Shown: positions 34,571 through 46,554 of the stretch, piece after piece
Position numbering within the stretch: position 1 is the first letter of the stretch
Layout: the number at the start of each line of letters is the position of its first letter
Notes under the pieces: model-generated
What the model saw: the letters and a program-made list of their open reading frames with translations, nothing else
What the model was told of the DNA's origin: nothing
Database searches by the model: none
Assembly: GCA_946902985.2 (NCBI GenBank)
Contig: OX336391.1
Coordinates: forward strand, 76,299,947 to 76,363,946
Length of the DNA: 64,000 nucleotides
From: Meconema thalassinum
Taxonomy: Eukaryota; Arthropoda; Insecta; Orthoptera; Tettigoniidae
Direction of reading: 5' to 3'
Made by a program: the position numbers and the translations under genes

Positions 34571-34699
34571 CTATTGGGTTGGTGCATAAGTCCGTAGCGT
34601 TTTCCATAAGTTTATCCACATCAAGTTTATACGTTTATTAAACACATCAGATACACATAAGAGCGTAATTAATTATCAGTAACATATTCTCCTTCAATA

Positions 34700-35768
34700 T
34701 CTACAACAGTCCGCCAACGCTGTGGTAATTTTTCGATTCCGCGCCTGTAGAAATCACGTGGTTTTGAGTTGAAGAATTCATCATGACATGTTCGGAGCGC
34801 ATCTTCATCTGGAAAGGAAGTTCCTTGAAGGTTGAGGTAGAGTGGTTAAAATCTGAGAGCACAAGATCGGGGGAATAAGGTGCGTGTGGAATGATTTCCC
34901 AGCCCAACTCCTGTATAGTGTTTTTTGTCGGGTTAACAGAGATGATGATGATGATAATTGTTGTTTTAAGGGGCCTAACATCGAGGTTATTGGCCCCTAA
35001 GGTTAACAGAGAGCGGCGGGCGTTATCATGGAGGAGCACCACTTCACGCAGTCTTGCTGGTTGTTTTTCTTGGAATGTATCTGCAAGACGTCTCAGTAGT
35101 TGGCAATACATGTGAGGAGTGATGGTTTCACCTCGGTGAAGCAATTCTTAGTACAGCACACCGTCGGTGTTCCACCAGACGCATAACATTATCTTTAGTG
35201 GATGCGCGCAGGTCTTTGTACGGGGAGTTGCTTGTTTGTTTGGGATTAACCATTCCTTTCTTCTCCTTATGTTAACGTAAAGACACCATTTCTCGTCACC
35301 AGTAAAGATACATGATAGGAATGGTCGATGTTGTTCACGAGCCAATCGATAACGAGCAAGCTGAGATGCACATTATGGCCACCCGCTGAATTTGTGATTT
35401 TGGCTTAGAGCATGCGGTACCCATTGTTGAACCTTATCCATTGAATGCAAATGTCGCAGAATGGTGGAATGATCACAGTTCATCACATTTGCCAGTTCCC
35501 GAGTACACTGACGTGGATCATTGTGAATTAATGCGTTTAAACGATCTTCATCAAATTCCGACGGTCTTCCTGAACATCGGGAGTCACTAAGGTTAAAACG
35601 ACCCACCTTTAAACGAGAAAACCACTTTCTTTCCATGCTCTCTCCAATAGCATTGTCCCTATACACGGCGCAAATGTTTCTGGCCACCTCCGCTGATTTC
35701 GTCCCTCTATTGAATTCAAAGAGAAGAATATGTCGGAAATGTTCCAATTTCTCCACTTGGAACTCCAT
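34700..35768 (-). pseudogene. mariner transposase (broken)
   Basis: N terminus MEFQVEKLEHFRHILLFE, a helix-turn-helix region (SGRPSEFDEDRLNALI; CDHSTILRHLHSM), then stops near 35373-35346. The catalytic core reads FTGDEKWCLY (first Asp) and VVLLHDNAR (second Asp). After that residue a retroposed 58-bp unit is inserted. Beyond it VNPTKNTIQELGWEIIPHAPYSPDL supplies the third Asp region. A frameshift near 35146 separates the middle and last parts. Cut-and-paste transposase of the Tc1/mariner D34D type; non-functional here. Confidence 0.85.
34943..35000 (-). mobile_element. 58-bp retroposed SINE 3' end with 12-bp TSD
   Basis: Sits inside the mariner transposase between perfect copies of GGTTAACAGAGA (34931-34942 and 35001-35012). 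Sense: hairpin GGGGCC...GGCCCC, then TTAAAACAACAATTATC and an (ATC)n tail. The disrupted gene makes the boundaries unambiguous. Confidence 0.85.
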
Positions 35769-35942
35769 TTTCTAGCTTCCACGGCTCCACTCACTATCAG
35801 CAAATAACAAAACTTCAATATGTAAACTCAAGTACAAACATTGAACTACAAAGCAACAATGACAGTCGATAAATAAAACCATAGCAACCGGAATACCAAC
35901 GATCAAAACAAAAACGCTACGGACTTATGCACCAACCTAATA

Positions 35943-38900
35943 CATTGAAATATCCAGTCACATGACCGGATTGGCTAGGGAGTGTATAAATGGTGGAGCC
36001 CATAGTTTGTGTATCATATTATTTGGGCCAGATGATAAAAAAAAATATTACTGTGAAACAGTAATGTGTACAAAATATTTATGTGAGAAAAATGAAAGAC
36101 ATCATTGAAACGAGGGCTTATTCTATGAATTAGTCGTTAGGGAAGGGGGCTGTCCGTGGCCCGTCACCATAAACTACGGAGTGGGAAGAAAACATGATAA
36201 GTTATCCTTTTTGGCTATATTTTGTAGACATTTCCTGTTGATGGAAGAGGATTTGTGAATATAAATATAGCATAGTCCAGTTAGGGTACATTTTTGTCCT
36301 TACTTAGTAATATTTGTAATAGGCTAAAGCGATTTGGAGGTGTCTTATTCAGTAGAAACAGCGTATCACGAATAGTTAGAAGTAAGGAAAGTTACCTTTA
36401 GATTATAGGATGTTATTTATTTCTGGTCACCTGTTCATTAGATGATGTGTATGTTGAAACATAACCTTGTATATTGAGTGTGAAATCACGGATAGACATC
36501 AGGATGCAGTGAGAATATATGATTTCATGACCAGTGATAGAATATTATTAGTATTGTTGAGACTCCCGGGTCATTCACCCCGAGAAAGCCTTTGAATTTA
36601 CATGCAGGCTATAGTTCAGCGAGATTGATCACGTGATGTTATTTCAGGTGGAATATTAGTGATTCGAAAGATAAGGTCTATAATGTGTGAGTAATTCGCA
36701 TGCAATATGTGTGTGTTATGAATAATGGACCACTTTAAATAAAGCTATGTGATAAGTGAATGTCGACTAGTGGTGACTGGTGTAGCCACTTATCGCCCAT
36801 AGTTTGTGATAATCATCGAGGCAGGTAAGCCCGAAATATGTGAATATTCGACAAAGGGGCAGTGAGAGACTCTATCTGCGAGGCCATGGGAGCCAAATTG
36901 TTTATGTTGAGGTTCGAGTGAGTTGTGTTTTGACTTAGATATACCAATGATATGCATAACCACAAACAATGGCATTTTGATTGTTCAACGGATATACATG
37001 TGATCTTGGAGCCTCGGCGAGAAATGATGCACACTCATCATCCTGAAGTGAACAGATGTGTTGGTGATAGATATTGAGTTTGATATTTGAGGCTTACTGA
37101 GGAGTTGGTAAGCCCAATATGTGAGTGGTCATTAACATCGTATCAGCTGATTGGTAGCAAGGGAAGATTTTTCCCCTACGTGTTTCAAAATCACATTAGA
37201 TTTGTGGATTTGAAGTTTCGATTTTGATTGTTCAGTATACTTCACGGAAAGGGTACGTTATTTGAAAACGAATTTAGAATTGATGAATTTAGTATATTTA
37301 TTTCGAGGTAGATTTTTCTGAATCATGTCTTATATTCGATGGGAACGTTATTTTAAAACCCATTTATAGATTATGTGATCCTGGTTCATCGGTCTATCCA
37401 CACATACTGATTCCACCGTTATAGAGTGAAGGGTCACAGGTTCGAGCCGAGGCTCATGTAAATAATCAGAACTCTCAAGTATTTCGAATAAGATTTTTAT
37501 TAGTTTGATTTTATGCCATGTTTTTCCCTACGGGTTTGTCGACGCTAGATTTTGGTGAGCGTTTGATATAATTGGTGATAGAAGTGATACGCTCGTATGA
37601 TAGAATTGTGATTGATCTGATATTCAGTCATCAGATTTTGTTTGATCTGGTAGACTCATCTCGCAGTATTGGTACTAATACTAAGTGTATAATGTGGTTA
37701 ATCGTCTTAATTTGATATTTGAGATTAATGCACGGTGAGAGATATGATGTGTTTGTCATTCTATCACTTATAAATACAGTAGATAGCAGTTGTCTCCGAC
37801 CATTTCTCATGTATTGTAGTAGTGAGGAGAGGACCTGAAGGCATATTCGATCACATTTCCTCACCAAATTATTTCATGGAAGGAAATTTTATGTTTCCTA
37901 ATTATTATTGTGCCTGTCTTTATTATAAAGCCAGCAGAAGGCAAACTTCTACACGTCTTGCACTTTCCGTAGCAAACCCAACCTAATAGCAGAAAGCATC
38001 CATTTGTCATCAGTACGGTTCGAATACACAATGTTGTACTCCCTTAACTGCAATGATGAGAGGAAGATGGCGATCAGGTGAAGTCTCTCATAAGATGCAA
38101 CAAGTAGTGTTCCATCATTTTGAATACCATCCAAACACAGGGTGACATACAAGATCTAGATAAGAAATATGAGACTTCATTGATTGCGAGACGAATTTCT
38201 GAAGGAACACCTGATGAGCTGCCAACAATACGACAACCCAATCGAGATCGTGTTTTTCTTGCACATAGTTTTCTTGTATGCCATTTGTTTCTTGTACAGC
38301 TTAGGAATGAGTTTCAGATGCGACATTTTTTAGGATAATTTGTACGAGATTTAAATAAATTAATATAAACGGCGGATATGGTTCCATCGTAACTTATTAT
38401 TTTTATTCTGCCTTGTTTGTCGGATGTTACTGAACGTTGTGGAACGACAGGGGATTGGCCATCTACTGCCGAAGATAACAGCAATGTTATTAGATCTGAT
38501 GAATAATTGACATTTGTATTTGCGTTGGAACTATTTATGTACCATTTCTTACCTTGTATTTAATGACGATTCGGAATATGGAACTTCTGGAGGTGATATT
38601 AAGACAGTATTGTAACATGGAATTTATTTTCAGGAGTGTTTATTTTCTAGTTAGCTTGTGGACCAACCACCAGATCCCCAACACAGAGTAGGCTAGGGAT
38701 CATTGGTGAATAAATCACTCAAGGACACGAGTTTTTATCATAAAATGTGTGGTTATTTTCAGTAGATTTTGAGACTTCTTTTTATTAATTAGCATGTGCT
38801 TGGATTAGTTTCATAACCACACCCAAAACCTGAGAGCAACGGTCTCGTCTTGAGGCCAGCTCAAATCCATGTGTTTTTGCTGGTGAAGGGACCTCACAAG

Positions 38901-39215
38901 GGTTGATTTGGCCTTCGGTTCACAGGTATCTCGGATCAATACGGGCACAACATATTGTCCCCATGCACTTGATCATAAAGCGCCCATATATCAGAATTCT
39001 ACGTCAGACCACGTAACATCAAATTATACGCAGAGATTGCAAGCGGAGCTATCACATGGAGAAAGATGCATGAGAGGGCTGTGGAAGGATCGAGTGAGCT
39101 GTGAATTTCAACAGACTCAAGAGATGGAAACAAATATTTAAATAACAGTAGACACAAAAATCACAATAAACTGAGTTGGAAATTTACTGCATGATACTAG
39201 ACATTATTCCATGTG
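35943..39215. other. No gene seen
   Basis: About 3.3 kb of AT-rich sequence. A minus-strand frame at 37949-38152 (67 codons, with LREYNIVYSNRTDDKWML) looks more protein-like than the rest but I cannot place it. No repeat or RNA was recognised. Confidence 0.4.
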
Positions 39216-39221
39216 GGAGAC

Positions 39222-39265
39222 GATAATTGTTGCTTTGAGGGGCCTAACATCTAGGTTATCGGCGC
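39222..39265 (-). mobile_element. SINE 3'-end unit
   Basis: Sense GATAACCTAGATGTTAGGCC then CCTCAAAGCAACAATTATC: same unit as 34943-35000. No clear target duplication. Confidence 0.5.
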
Positions 39266-39269
39266 CAGT

Positions 39270-40861
39270 AACAAATGTTTGGAATGATGTAGAAAGACAT
39301 GGTGAAGGAGCAACCTGACTGGTCCCAGAGGAAAGAAGCCGGAAGCGCTTACTTATTACTGTACAGTACTTATCGAACGCTTAACACCGTGAGTGCGGAG
39401 ATTTGTGCATTGGACCGCAAGGTACTGAAAGCTGTAAACATTTATTGAAATCATTTACAATACGGTGGAGAATATGTATTTGCCAGTGCGGAATACGCTA
39501 ATAACGCGTCGAATATTTCACACATTTTTTGGTAAATTAATGAAACACTTGCGAACTGAACACCGCATGGTCAGTTTTCGTGCTGTGTGAAATCGTGCTG
39601 CAATTTGCAAAGTCTAATATCAGAGCGAAAGAGGAGAAATAATATTCTATAAAACTGTGTGCAGTGAAACTTCGTTATTGAAGGCTATGGCGGCCAGATT
39701 GAAGTAATACAATCATCTAATGGTTGACGAGGAGAAGGCGGCTGTGTTGTGTAAAAATATTAAGAAGTGCAATAGGGAAAAAATCAGATTCAGATTCAAA
39801 GCAGTGCGATTATTTAAAACATCAAAAGAAGTGTAAAAGCAGTGCATCTTGTATCACTGGTTCTAAATCACGTCGTAACCAACTAAAACCGTTCACGTTG
39901 GGGGAAAACGTGTCTTCATGATCACCGCCTTTTTAGTTACTTTTTATGGCAAGTGGATTATATCACAATACTTTATATTCCAGGCAATTAAGCTGAGCAA
40001 TTAGACCATTATACCATGAAGGATAGGAAGAGGTCTGCCCCTTAAGATATTAGGGTAATTTATCAGGTAGTAAACAGAACTATAATTTTCTGGATCAGAA
40101 TTGAGGGAGAGCTGAGTAGATAGGGGTGGTCAAAAGATGAAATGGAAAAGGTGAGCCCGACACAAGTAAACAGAAACAATAGCGATCTCTACTCAGGTCC
40201 TGTGGGTCTCAAGCAACATCCTATTAATGTAGTCGTGGTAAGTTGATACTCGGATTATTGTATGCACTTTAGCTGACTAAAACAAGAATTTATACAAATT
40301 GTTCTACAGAACATGGCCTCTACAAACTGGTCCTGTACATCGAGAGTTGATAAATGAACTACCAGAGGCAAAGCGCATTAGTCATGAAATTGCTTAGCAC
40401 AACTGCCTGGAAGGTAAGGTTTTCTGTTTGTTCCGTTGGGAGTCACGTTCTAAAAAGAAGAACAAAGATGTGGTGATGATTATTCATTAGAAATAGGCTA
40501 TGATTGCTGACGCCTAGGTTGGAATCTAAACATTGTTCTATGCCGGTAACGAGCTTGCTTTGCTGTGGCAGTCTTCCCTCTTACCCACTAGCCTATAGCA
40601 ACCAGCAGCGCATTCACTTCAGGGCAATCATATCTCCAATGCCTTATATCATTGAGTTATAACGTGGCACATTGTGTAGACTTAACCTATAATAGGATCC
40701 AGAGTGCCAGCAGAGTGGAACTGCAGTATAAACACAATTACATCAGCTACTGTTGGTGTTCTTATAGAAAACAAGGCTAAGTATTCCAATCATCCAAACA
40801 ATATTCATTCTACAAATCATTCATATTATTACAAGAGAAATAACGCAGAACCGATAATTAC
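39270..40861. other. Candidate intron or intergenic
   Basis: No ORF or repeat recognised. It may be intron of the gene whose exons lie at 40862-41214. Confidence 0.4.
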
Positions 40862-40960
40862 CTGTAGTTCATGTTCCTCCTTAACTGCTATACTTTGATC
40901 GTCAAATATATCAGCAGCCTCGTCTTTCAAGTTTTCTGAGGGCAACAGGACAGTTGTCTC
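40862..40960 (-). CDS. Second coding exon, acidic linker
   Basis: Ninety-nine bases bounded by an acceptor (ACTTCGCAG) and a donor (CTACAG|GTAATT). It encodes ETTVLLPSENLKDEAADIF and DDQSIAVKEEHELQ, an acidic linker with a VKEE sumoylation-like motif. In phase with the preceding exon and ending in phase 0. The next exon was not found nearby; the zinc-finger exon at 6970-6268 lies on the same strand 34 kb downstream but needs phase 2, so at least one more exon would be required. Confidence 0.55.
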
Positions 40961-41145
40961 CTGCGAAGTAACACAAGCATGAGCCAATCAAATATATACA
41001 GACACAATATGGGTACTAAGTTACATTACTAAACGTTAGCGTGCCATTTACCATTAAATAGTGTATTAAGTCACTAAACCTCACTTGTCATTCACATCAC
41101 TAAGAATGCAATGTTACACCATATACGCATCAAAATGCAACTCAC

Positions 41146-41214
41146 AATGTCAGAGACTTCAACAGTATGATCCAACCAGTCTGGCTCACATTTAATAAAT
41201 AGCTGTTCCTCCAT
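41146..41214 (-). CDS. First coding exon, zinc-finger-type N terminus
   Basis: Minus strand: ATG preceded by a splice-acceptor-like sequence (CTTGTGTTCCAG) 14 bases upstream, then 23 codons reading MEEQLFIKCEPDWLD and HTVEVSDI, ending exactly at a GTGAGT donor. The LFIKCEPDWLD opening, with a psi-K-x-E sumoylation-like motif, is the style of first exons of insect C2H2 zinc-finger genes. Phase 0. Joins in frame to the exon at 40862-40960. The 5' UTR would lie in an upstream exon I did not find. Confidence 0.6.
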
Positions 41215-41660
41215 TGTGTTCAGGAAACTGGAACACAAGAAAAGCACTGAAGAATTAATTAAAGACCTTATTTATACCAGTAGGCTACGCCAAGTAATTC
41301 TCATATACAATAAATCACATATGAAGTGCACAGTGATAAGGAGCGGTTATGTAGCAACAACAGTAAAACAAATACGCCCATGACGCTGCTCGAATAAGTT
41401 GTTATCATTGAGATTGAATTGATAAAATGAATAAGTAATTGTGGCTGCTTATAAAGCAGGGAAATAACATAACATCCTACATTCGGTCTCCTTATTCCAA
41501 TGTACACACAAACTTCATTTGCGGTGAGTAGATTAAATATTACTTTGTCAGACAATAAAGTACAGACGGTAAAAATCTATCAATACGCTTAATTAGGCAC
41601 GTGAAATTGACCTTCGTTCACTGTACAGGTATTGCAAGTCGCCACTAGTAGCATACTGTC

Positions 41661-42615
41661 CAGGGGGATAACAGTTCAAAGGGAGCGCGTGGGTCGGGGT
41701 AAGGCCATGTACTGTTTGTTCTGCCAACCAATGAAGAATTAATTTTAGCACTAAGGTTCCGTAGTTGGCACTCATGAACGTTCACATCAAACCGAATGGC
41801 GGAAGCGGGAATAGTCTGTTTTGATTGATTTTCCTCGTGGTGTTGTTGGTTGTTTTGATTTGTTCAGTTTTTTCATTGTTTATTTGAATTGAATTGAGAG
41901 TCAATCATGCCACTGCAAGGGAGGAAAAATTGCCAAGCACCGAGATGTAAGAATTATAATGATAGTAAGAACAATACGGCAAGTTTCATCTTCCTGGTGT
42001 TGACCATGTGTAAAACTAGTGGGCAATATGGACTACTCGCGAATAAAAATATTTAGAGAATAAATGTGTGCATTTCATCTCTTGTTTGTTTCCTTACACA
42101 TTCTCCTTTGCATTGCAATAAAATTTGTGGTTTAGGGCTACGGGGAGGGGTGGGTGGTTGCGGGCATGCTAGGCAAAAAGTGAGGTTATGGCAATGTAGT
42201 GTGTGCATTTGGACGATTTTCTTTATATTCATCGAATATCCCAACTATTCTGTAGAGTATGAGAGCATTTTTAATTAGCCTAGAGGTGAATTAAGCTCTA
42301 GAACGGCATAACTGTGTCTTTCGTGACAAATCCATTGCCAACATTGATATATATCAAAATGTATTCTTTTCCTATATGGACGTATATTTCAGCACCTAGC
42401 GAAAGGCGCAGTTATGTTTGAGTTATATTCATCAATAATCAATAACTCGTCGCAGAACATACTGTTCATTTACGTGTAATAAAGGCTACATTCATATGGC
42501 TTTTTACTTTTTATGTTGCCAGACTTGGCAGTACAATCCATAGCCTCAGGCGGTGTTCTCTCTCGGAAATTCTATAACCAAAAGTGACGAATCTCTTATA
42601 CTTACATGATCCTTG
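41661..42615 (+). mobile_element. P-like non-autonomous element, copy 1 (8-bp TSD)
   Basis: 955 bp from CAGGGGGATAAC to ATGATCCTTG, with flanking ATACTGTC on both sides (41653-41660 and 42616-42623), a perfect 8-bp duplication. Nearly identical to 55012-55967. The ends are short imperfect inverts (CAGGGGGATGACAG against CAAGGATCATGTAAG). It carries a THAP-like start but no transposase core, so it is an internally deleted derivative. THAP plus 8-bp TSD points to the P superfamily; hAT is the alternative. Confidence 0.8.
41907..42056 (+). pseudogene. THAP-like N-terminal fragment (copy 1)
   Basis: Fifty codons from ATG: MPLQGRKNCQAPRCKNY. The C-x4-C spacing at the start is that of a THAP zinc finger. 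After codon 26 the better match is in another frame (FHLPGVDHV resembles the F-x-x-P motif that follows in THAP domains), so a frameshift or splice has broken it. No C2H half and no catalytic domain remain. Confidence 0.45.
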
Positions 42616-42728
42616 ATACTGTCATTCGGAATCCACAAATTACCAAAATCTCCTTGTGTTACAAACCACGCAGTTCAAACGAGATACATTATCGACTCCA
42701 ACTAACATGAGGGTACCTTGTATATTGT

Positions 42729-43169
42729 CAGTGGCGGATCCTGGCCTTGCGGGACCCTGGGCGATATGCTAAGGTGGAGCCCACAACAATAGTAAATAAA
42801 AAAATATAAAATAAAACGGAAAGTAGGATTGTAATAATAATAAAATAAAGAATAGTTACAATATTTTGAATACACTAGTACAGTACATTTTTTCCAATAA
42901 TATAAAAGGAACCTTAAGTCCCCTTGAAGAAGATTGTGTAAAGAATGAAATATTTAAATATTACTTGCGACCTTTTTCCGCCTGAAGACGTTTATTATTC
43001 CACTGAAATCTAAAGTTGCTAAACGTTTAAGGGAGGTCCTAGGAGCACTGAAAAAAAAAAAGAATTATAGATTAGATTGAAAAGTATAATTAATTAATAA
43101 AATTTAAAAAATCCAAGGCGCGGGGCCCTGGGCGGTCGCCCACCTCGCCCTCCCCTACATCCGCCACTG
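42729..43169. mobile_element. 441-bp hAT-like MITE (8-bp TSD)
   Basis: Ends CAGTGGCGGATCCTGG and, inverted, CAGTGGCGGATGTAGG. Flanked by TATATTGT on both sides (42721-42728 and 43170-43177), a perfect 8-bp duplication. GC-rich subterminal blocks (GGGCCCTGGGC) also face each other. The interior is AT-rich and non-coding. TIR sequence and TSD length fit hAT. Confidence 0.85.
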
Positions 43170-43629
43170 TATATTGTCGTCATAAGGCCGTTGCTAGTTA
43201 AACAGCCACACCTCTGTATCTTCGACAATTAAATATTGTGAATTGACTGTCACTGAAAATCTGCACTGGGCACTTAAGTATTACCTCCGCTGTAAAACAT
43301 GTCATCATTACAAGGCACCTTATATTGCAAGCTTCGACAACAATGAGGCTTCAGTTCAGCAGTTCTAGAAAAGGTTATCGTGAATCGTAAAAAGAATGTC
43401 AATTGTTGCAAAATAAACTGGCTAAAGCTAAAGGAATTTCAGCTGTAAACGTCACGGCGTTGTACCATGTATGTCAAACCTAATTTAAGGGCGAAATCTA
43501 TTACTTATAGTTTCATCAAAGGGACTTTCACTTCGTGTCTCTTAGCACCGTGTACTTGAGTGTATGTGCCCTTTTTTTCTGATAGCCTGTGTTATTGTGA
43601 TTGCTATATATGTGTAATGCAATTCAGGG

Positions 43630-43862
43630 GAGGATGTGGAAGGAGGCAGCCGTGGTCTTAAACTAGGAACTATTCGCCAGGAGTAGAAGTGGGAAACCAT
43701 TTCCGTGATATCTGAGGTGGGAATCGAACCCTGCTCAGATATAAGTCATGAGGTGGAATGCACTCGTTCCATTCTTGAAATCACAATTATATTTCTTGTC
43801 AGAGCTGGGAATCGAATCCGGACCTAGTCGCTACACCACGAGGTGTAAAGAGTTCATTTCAT
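43630..43862 (-). mobile_element. tRNA-derived SINE relics
   Basis: Minus strand shows two B-box-like sites, GGTTCGATTCCCACC (near 43718-43732) and GGATTCGATTCCCAGC (near 43808-43823), with a SINE-type 'gtttcccacttctactcc' body. Two heads suggest two overlapping insertions. Confidence 0.45.
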
Positions 43863-43867
43863 CAGGT

Positions 43868-43897
43868 GAGCCCCTTAAAGCACAAGTGGTGTAACTC
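43868..43897 (+). repeat. Left TIR of the DUF7869 element
   Basis: Thirty bp pairing with 48441-48470, one mismatch (A against C at position 15). Confidence 0.85.
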
Positions 43898-45077
43898 ACA
43901 TTATTCTTGTTCTGAGATATTTAAAGGTTTACTAGAGTTGTTATAAAAATCAGCTGTATATTTCATTATTATTAGTTAACACGTATTTGTTTAGAAAGGT
44001 TTGTTTTAACTCAAATTGACAATTCTGATACATTTTGTACCTGCTATACGGGCCTAAAGTACGTTACACCACTTGTGCTATAAACTGGTAAAGCATTTTG
44101 TTTACAATAAAAACATGCATGGCAGTCCACAACACTTTATTTACGTAATTTTTGTTACTCCTTATCAATAATGTCATCTCCATTCAGGTAATGTATTCGA
44201 TTCACGACCTAGTAAACATGCTTGTTAGTTAACGATACTTCAAGTACATAATGTTTGTTACTCATCATCCATTCAATGGACCGATATCTTCAGCATCGTC
44301 AGAAGTAAGAAGACCCTCAAAGTAGAGGTGATGAACAGGCGGGATGAAGGGAAGAAGGTCTTCCATATCCTTTTTCTTCTCTTTTGTAACAGCTCTTGGT
44401 CCTCTGTACAGATTCCCCTGATGTATGTTAGCCAGAGAAACCGGGCGTCCCTTTTTAGATCTTGGTTTGAAGTCCAACTTGTGAAATGCCATGTCCTCTG
44501 AAAGAGTTTCCTTAAAAAAGGACTGTGAAAGGTTCGCTCTTTTGGTACCGAATCCACTGCATTTTTAGCCATGACACTGGATGCCTTTCAGTGTCAGTTT
44601 TCCTTTTGGTGATAGATTGCAACAAATTGTCTCCAGACAAGAAGTCCTTGTTTGACATGACAGTGACATGAAAGGGATTTTTCTTCCTTGACTTGGCAAT
44701 AATATTGTACCAATCATTGGGGCATACAATCTGTTGTCTCTTGCTGTAGTTTTCTACGGAGGCAAAATCACAGTCATTTGGGAGATAGGAATGTCCACTT
44801 TGCATGAACGTTTGGTCTATGATTTCAATATTATTGTCTTCGCTGGTAACTATTTTCATGAATGTCATGGCGATATTCCAATTCCTGTTCTGTCCTGTAC
44901 AGGTATCACTATACATCAAAACCTGTTTTGCTGCTGCCGCCCTCATTTTAATGTGTTTCACCAAACACGCACCAATTTCTTGGGAACCTCGAGATCCAGT
45001 CACTTCATCCCAGCAGTACATGAATCCCAATTTTGATGACAACTCGTGGCATCCGAAATTGTAAACATATAAATTAC

Positions 45078-46554
45078 TTAAGCAGGAACAAAGCACCAGG
45101 CATAGATGATATACCGATTGAGTTGCTACGCTGCATAGGAGAGGAAGGTCTGATCAGGTTATTTCACTTGGTGTGTAGGATTTATGAGACAGGTGAGGTA
45201 CCCCCTGATTTCAAGAAGAATGTAATCATCCCTATACCAAAGAAAGTGGGAGCTGACAGATGTGAAGATTATCGTACAATCAGCTTGATTACTCAGGCTT
45301 CAAAGATCCTGTCTAGAATAATTTACAAGAGGATTGAGAGCCAGATAGAAACGGAGTTGGGTGAAGACCAGTTTGGTTTCAGGAGAAATGTAGGAACAAG
45401 GGAAGCTGTACTAATTCTTAGGCTGATTTTGGAAGGTAGAATAAGGAAAGATAAGAGAACGTTCATGGCTTTTGTAGACTTAGAAAAGGCTTTTGATAAC
45501 GTTGATTGGACTAAATTGTTTGACATTTTGAAATCGATTGGAATAAAGTACAGGGATAGGAGGGTGATATACAATCTATACAGAAACCAGACTGCAGTCA
45601 TTCGAGTTGAAGGACATGAGAGAGAAGCTGGTATTCAGAAAGGTGTAAGGCAAGGCTGCAACTTATCACCCATACTTTTCAATCTTTACATTGAACAAGC
45701 AATGAAGGAAATTAGAGAAAAATTTAAAGTGGGAGTGAAGATTCAAGGAGAAATAATTTCAACTCTGAGATTTGCTGATGACATCGTCATCTTGGCCAAC
45801 AAGCCTGAGGATTTGAATGGGTTTTTGAATGGTATGGACTCCGTCTTACGGAAAGAATTCATGATGAAAATTAATAAATGTAAAACAAAAATACTGGAAT
45901 GCAGCCGAAATAAATCAGAAACCTCTATGGAGATCAAATTGGCAGGTGAAAAGCTGAAGGAAGTAGGAGATTTCTGTTACTTAGGAAGCAGAATAACCAG
46001 TGATGGACGAAGCAAAGAGGATATAAAAAGTAGGTTGGCTCAGGCAAGAAAAGCATTTCTACAAAAAAGGAATCTGCTGACATCGAATATAGATTTAGGT
46101 ATTAGGAAGTCATTTTTGAAAGCCTTTGTCTGGAGCGTGGCGCTCTATGGAAGTGAAACTTGGACTATTGGTGCAGCAGAAAAGAGGAGAATTGAAGCAT
46201 TTGAAATGTGGTGCTACAGGAGAATGATGAAGATCAGATGGGTAGATAGGGTTACAAACAAAGAGGTATTAAGACGAGTGGGAGAGGAGAGATGTTTCTG
46301 GCGACTGCTAATGAAGAGAAGAGATAGGTTGGTAGGACACATACTAAGACACCCAGGAATAGCAAGCTTAGTTATGGAAGGAAGGGTCGAGGACAAGAAC
46401 TGTAGGGGTAGACCAAGGTTAGAATATGTTAAAGAGATTGCCTCGGATGTAGGGTGTGGTAGCTATGTAGAGATGAAACGATTAGCTCAGGACAGGGAGG
46501 CATGGAGGGCTGCATCAAACCAGTCAAAAGACTGAAGACTCAAACAACAACAAC
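45078..46554 (+). mobile_element. LINE-A, 5'-truncated copy with intact RT frame
   Basis: Begins abruptly within the RT region and ends in a CAACAACAACAA tail, flanked by AAATTAC on both sides (45071-45077 and 46555-46561). The host frame is exactly continuous across the duplication. This is the least damaged LINE-A in the window and so probably the youngest. Confidence 0.9.
45080..46535 (+). CDS. LINE-A reverse transcriptase (5'-truncated)
   Basis: Open from the truncated 5' end to TGA 46535, about 485 codons. RT motifs in order: NKAPGIDDIPIELL, NVIIPIPKK, GFRRNVGTREA, AFVDLEKAFDNVDW (first catalytic Asp), QKGVRQGCNLSPILFNLYIE, FADDIVILA (catalytic Asp pair, F instead of the common Y), then YLGSRITSDGRS and the long C-terminal WCYRRMMKIRW region. 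The upstream endonuclease domain is absent, so the copy cannot retrotranspose alone. RTE-like from the short 3' UTR and motif style; clade is inference. It copies its own RNA at a nicked target in the nucleus. Confidence 0.9.

Larger units (their letters stand above)
34574..35940 (-). mobile_element. mariner transposon (cecropia-like TIR), interrupted
   Basis: Inverted ends TTGGGTTGGTGCATAAGTCC (left) and TTAGGTTGGTGCATAAGTCC (right, reverse strand), flanked by TA on both sides (34572-34573 and 35941-35942). Length is 1367 bp; without the 58-bp insert and its 12-bp duplication it is about 1.3 kb, normal for mariner. The transposase is broken. Confidence 0.9.
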
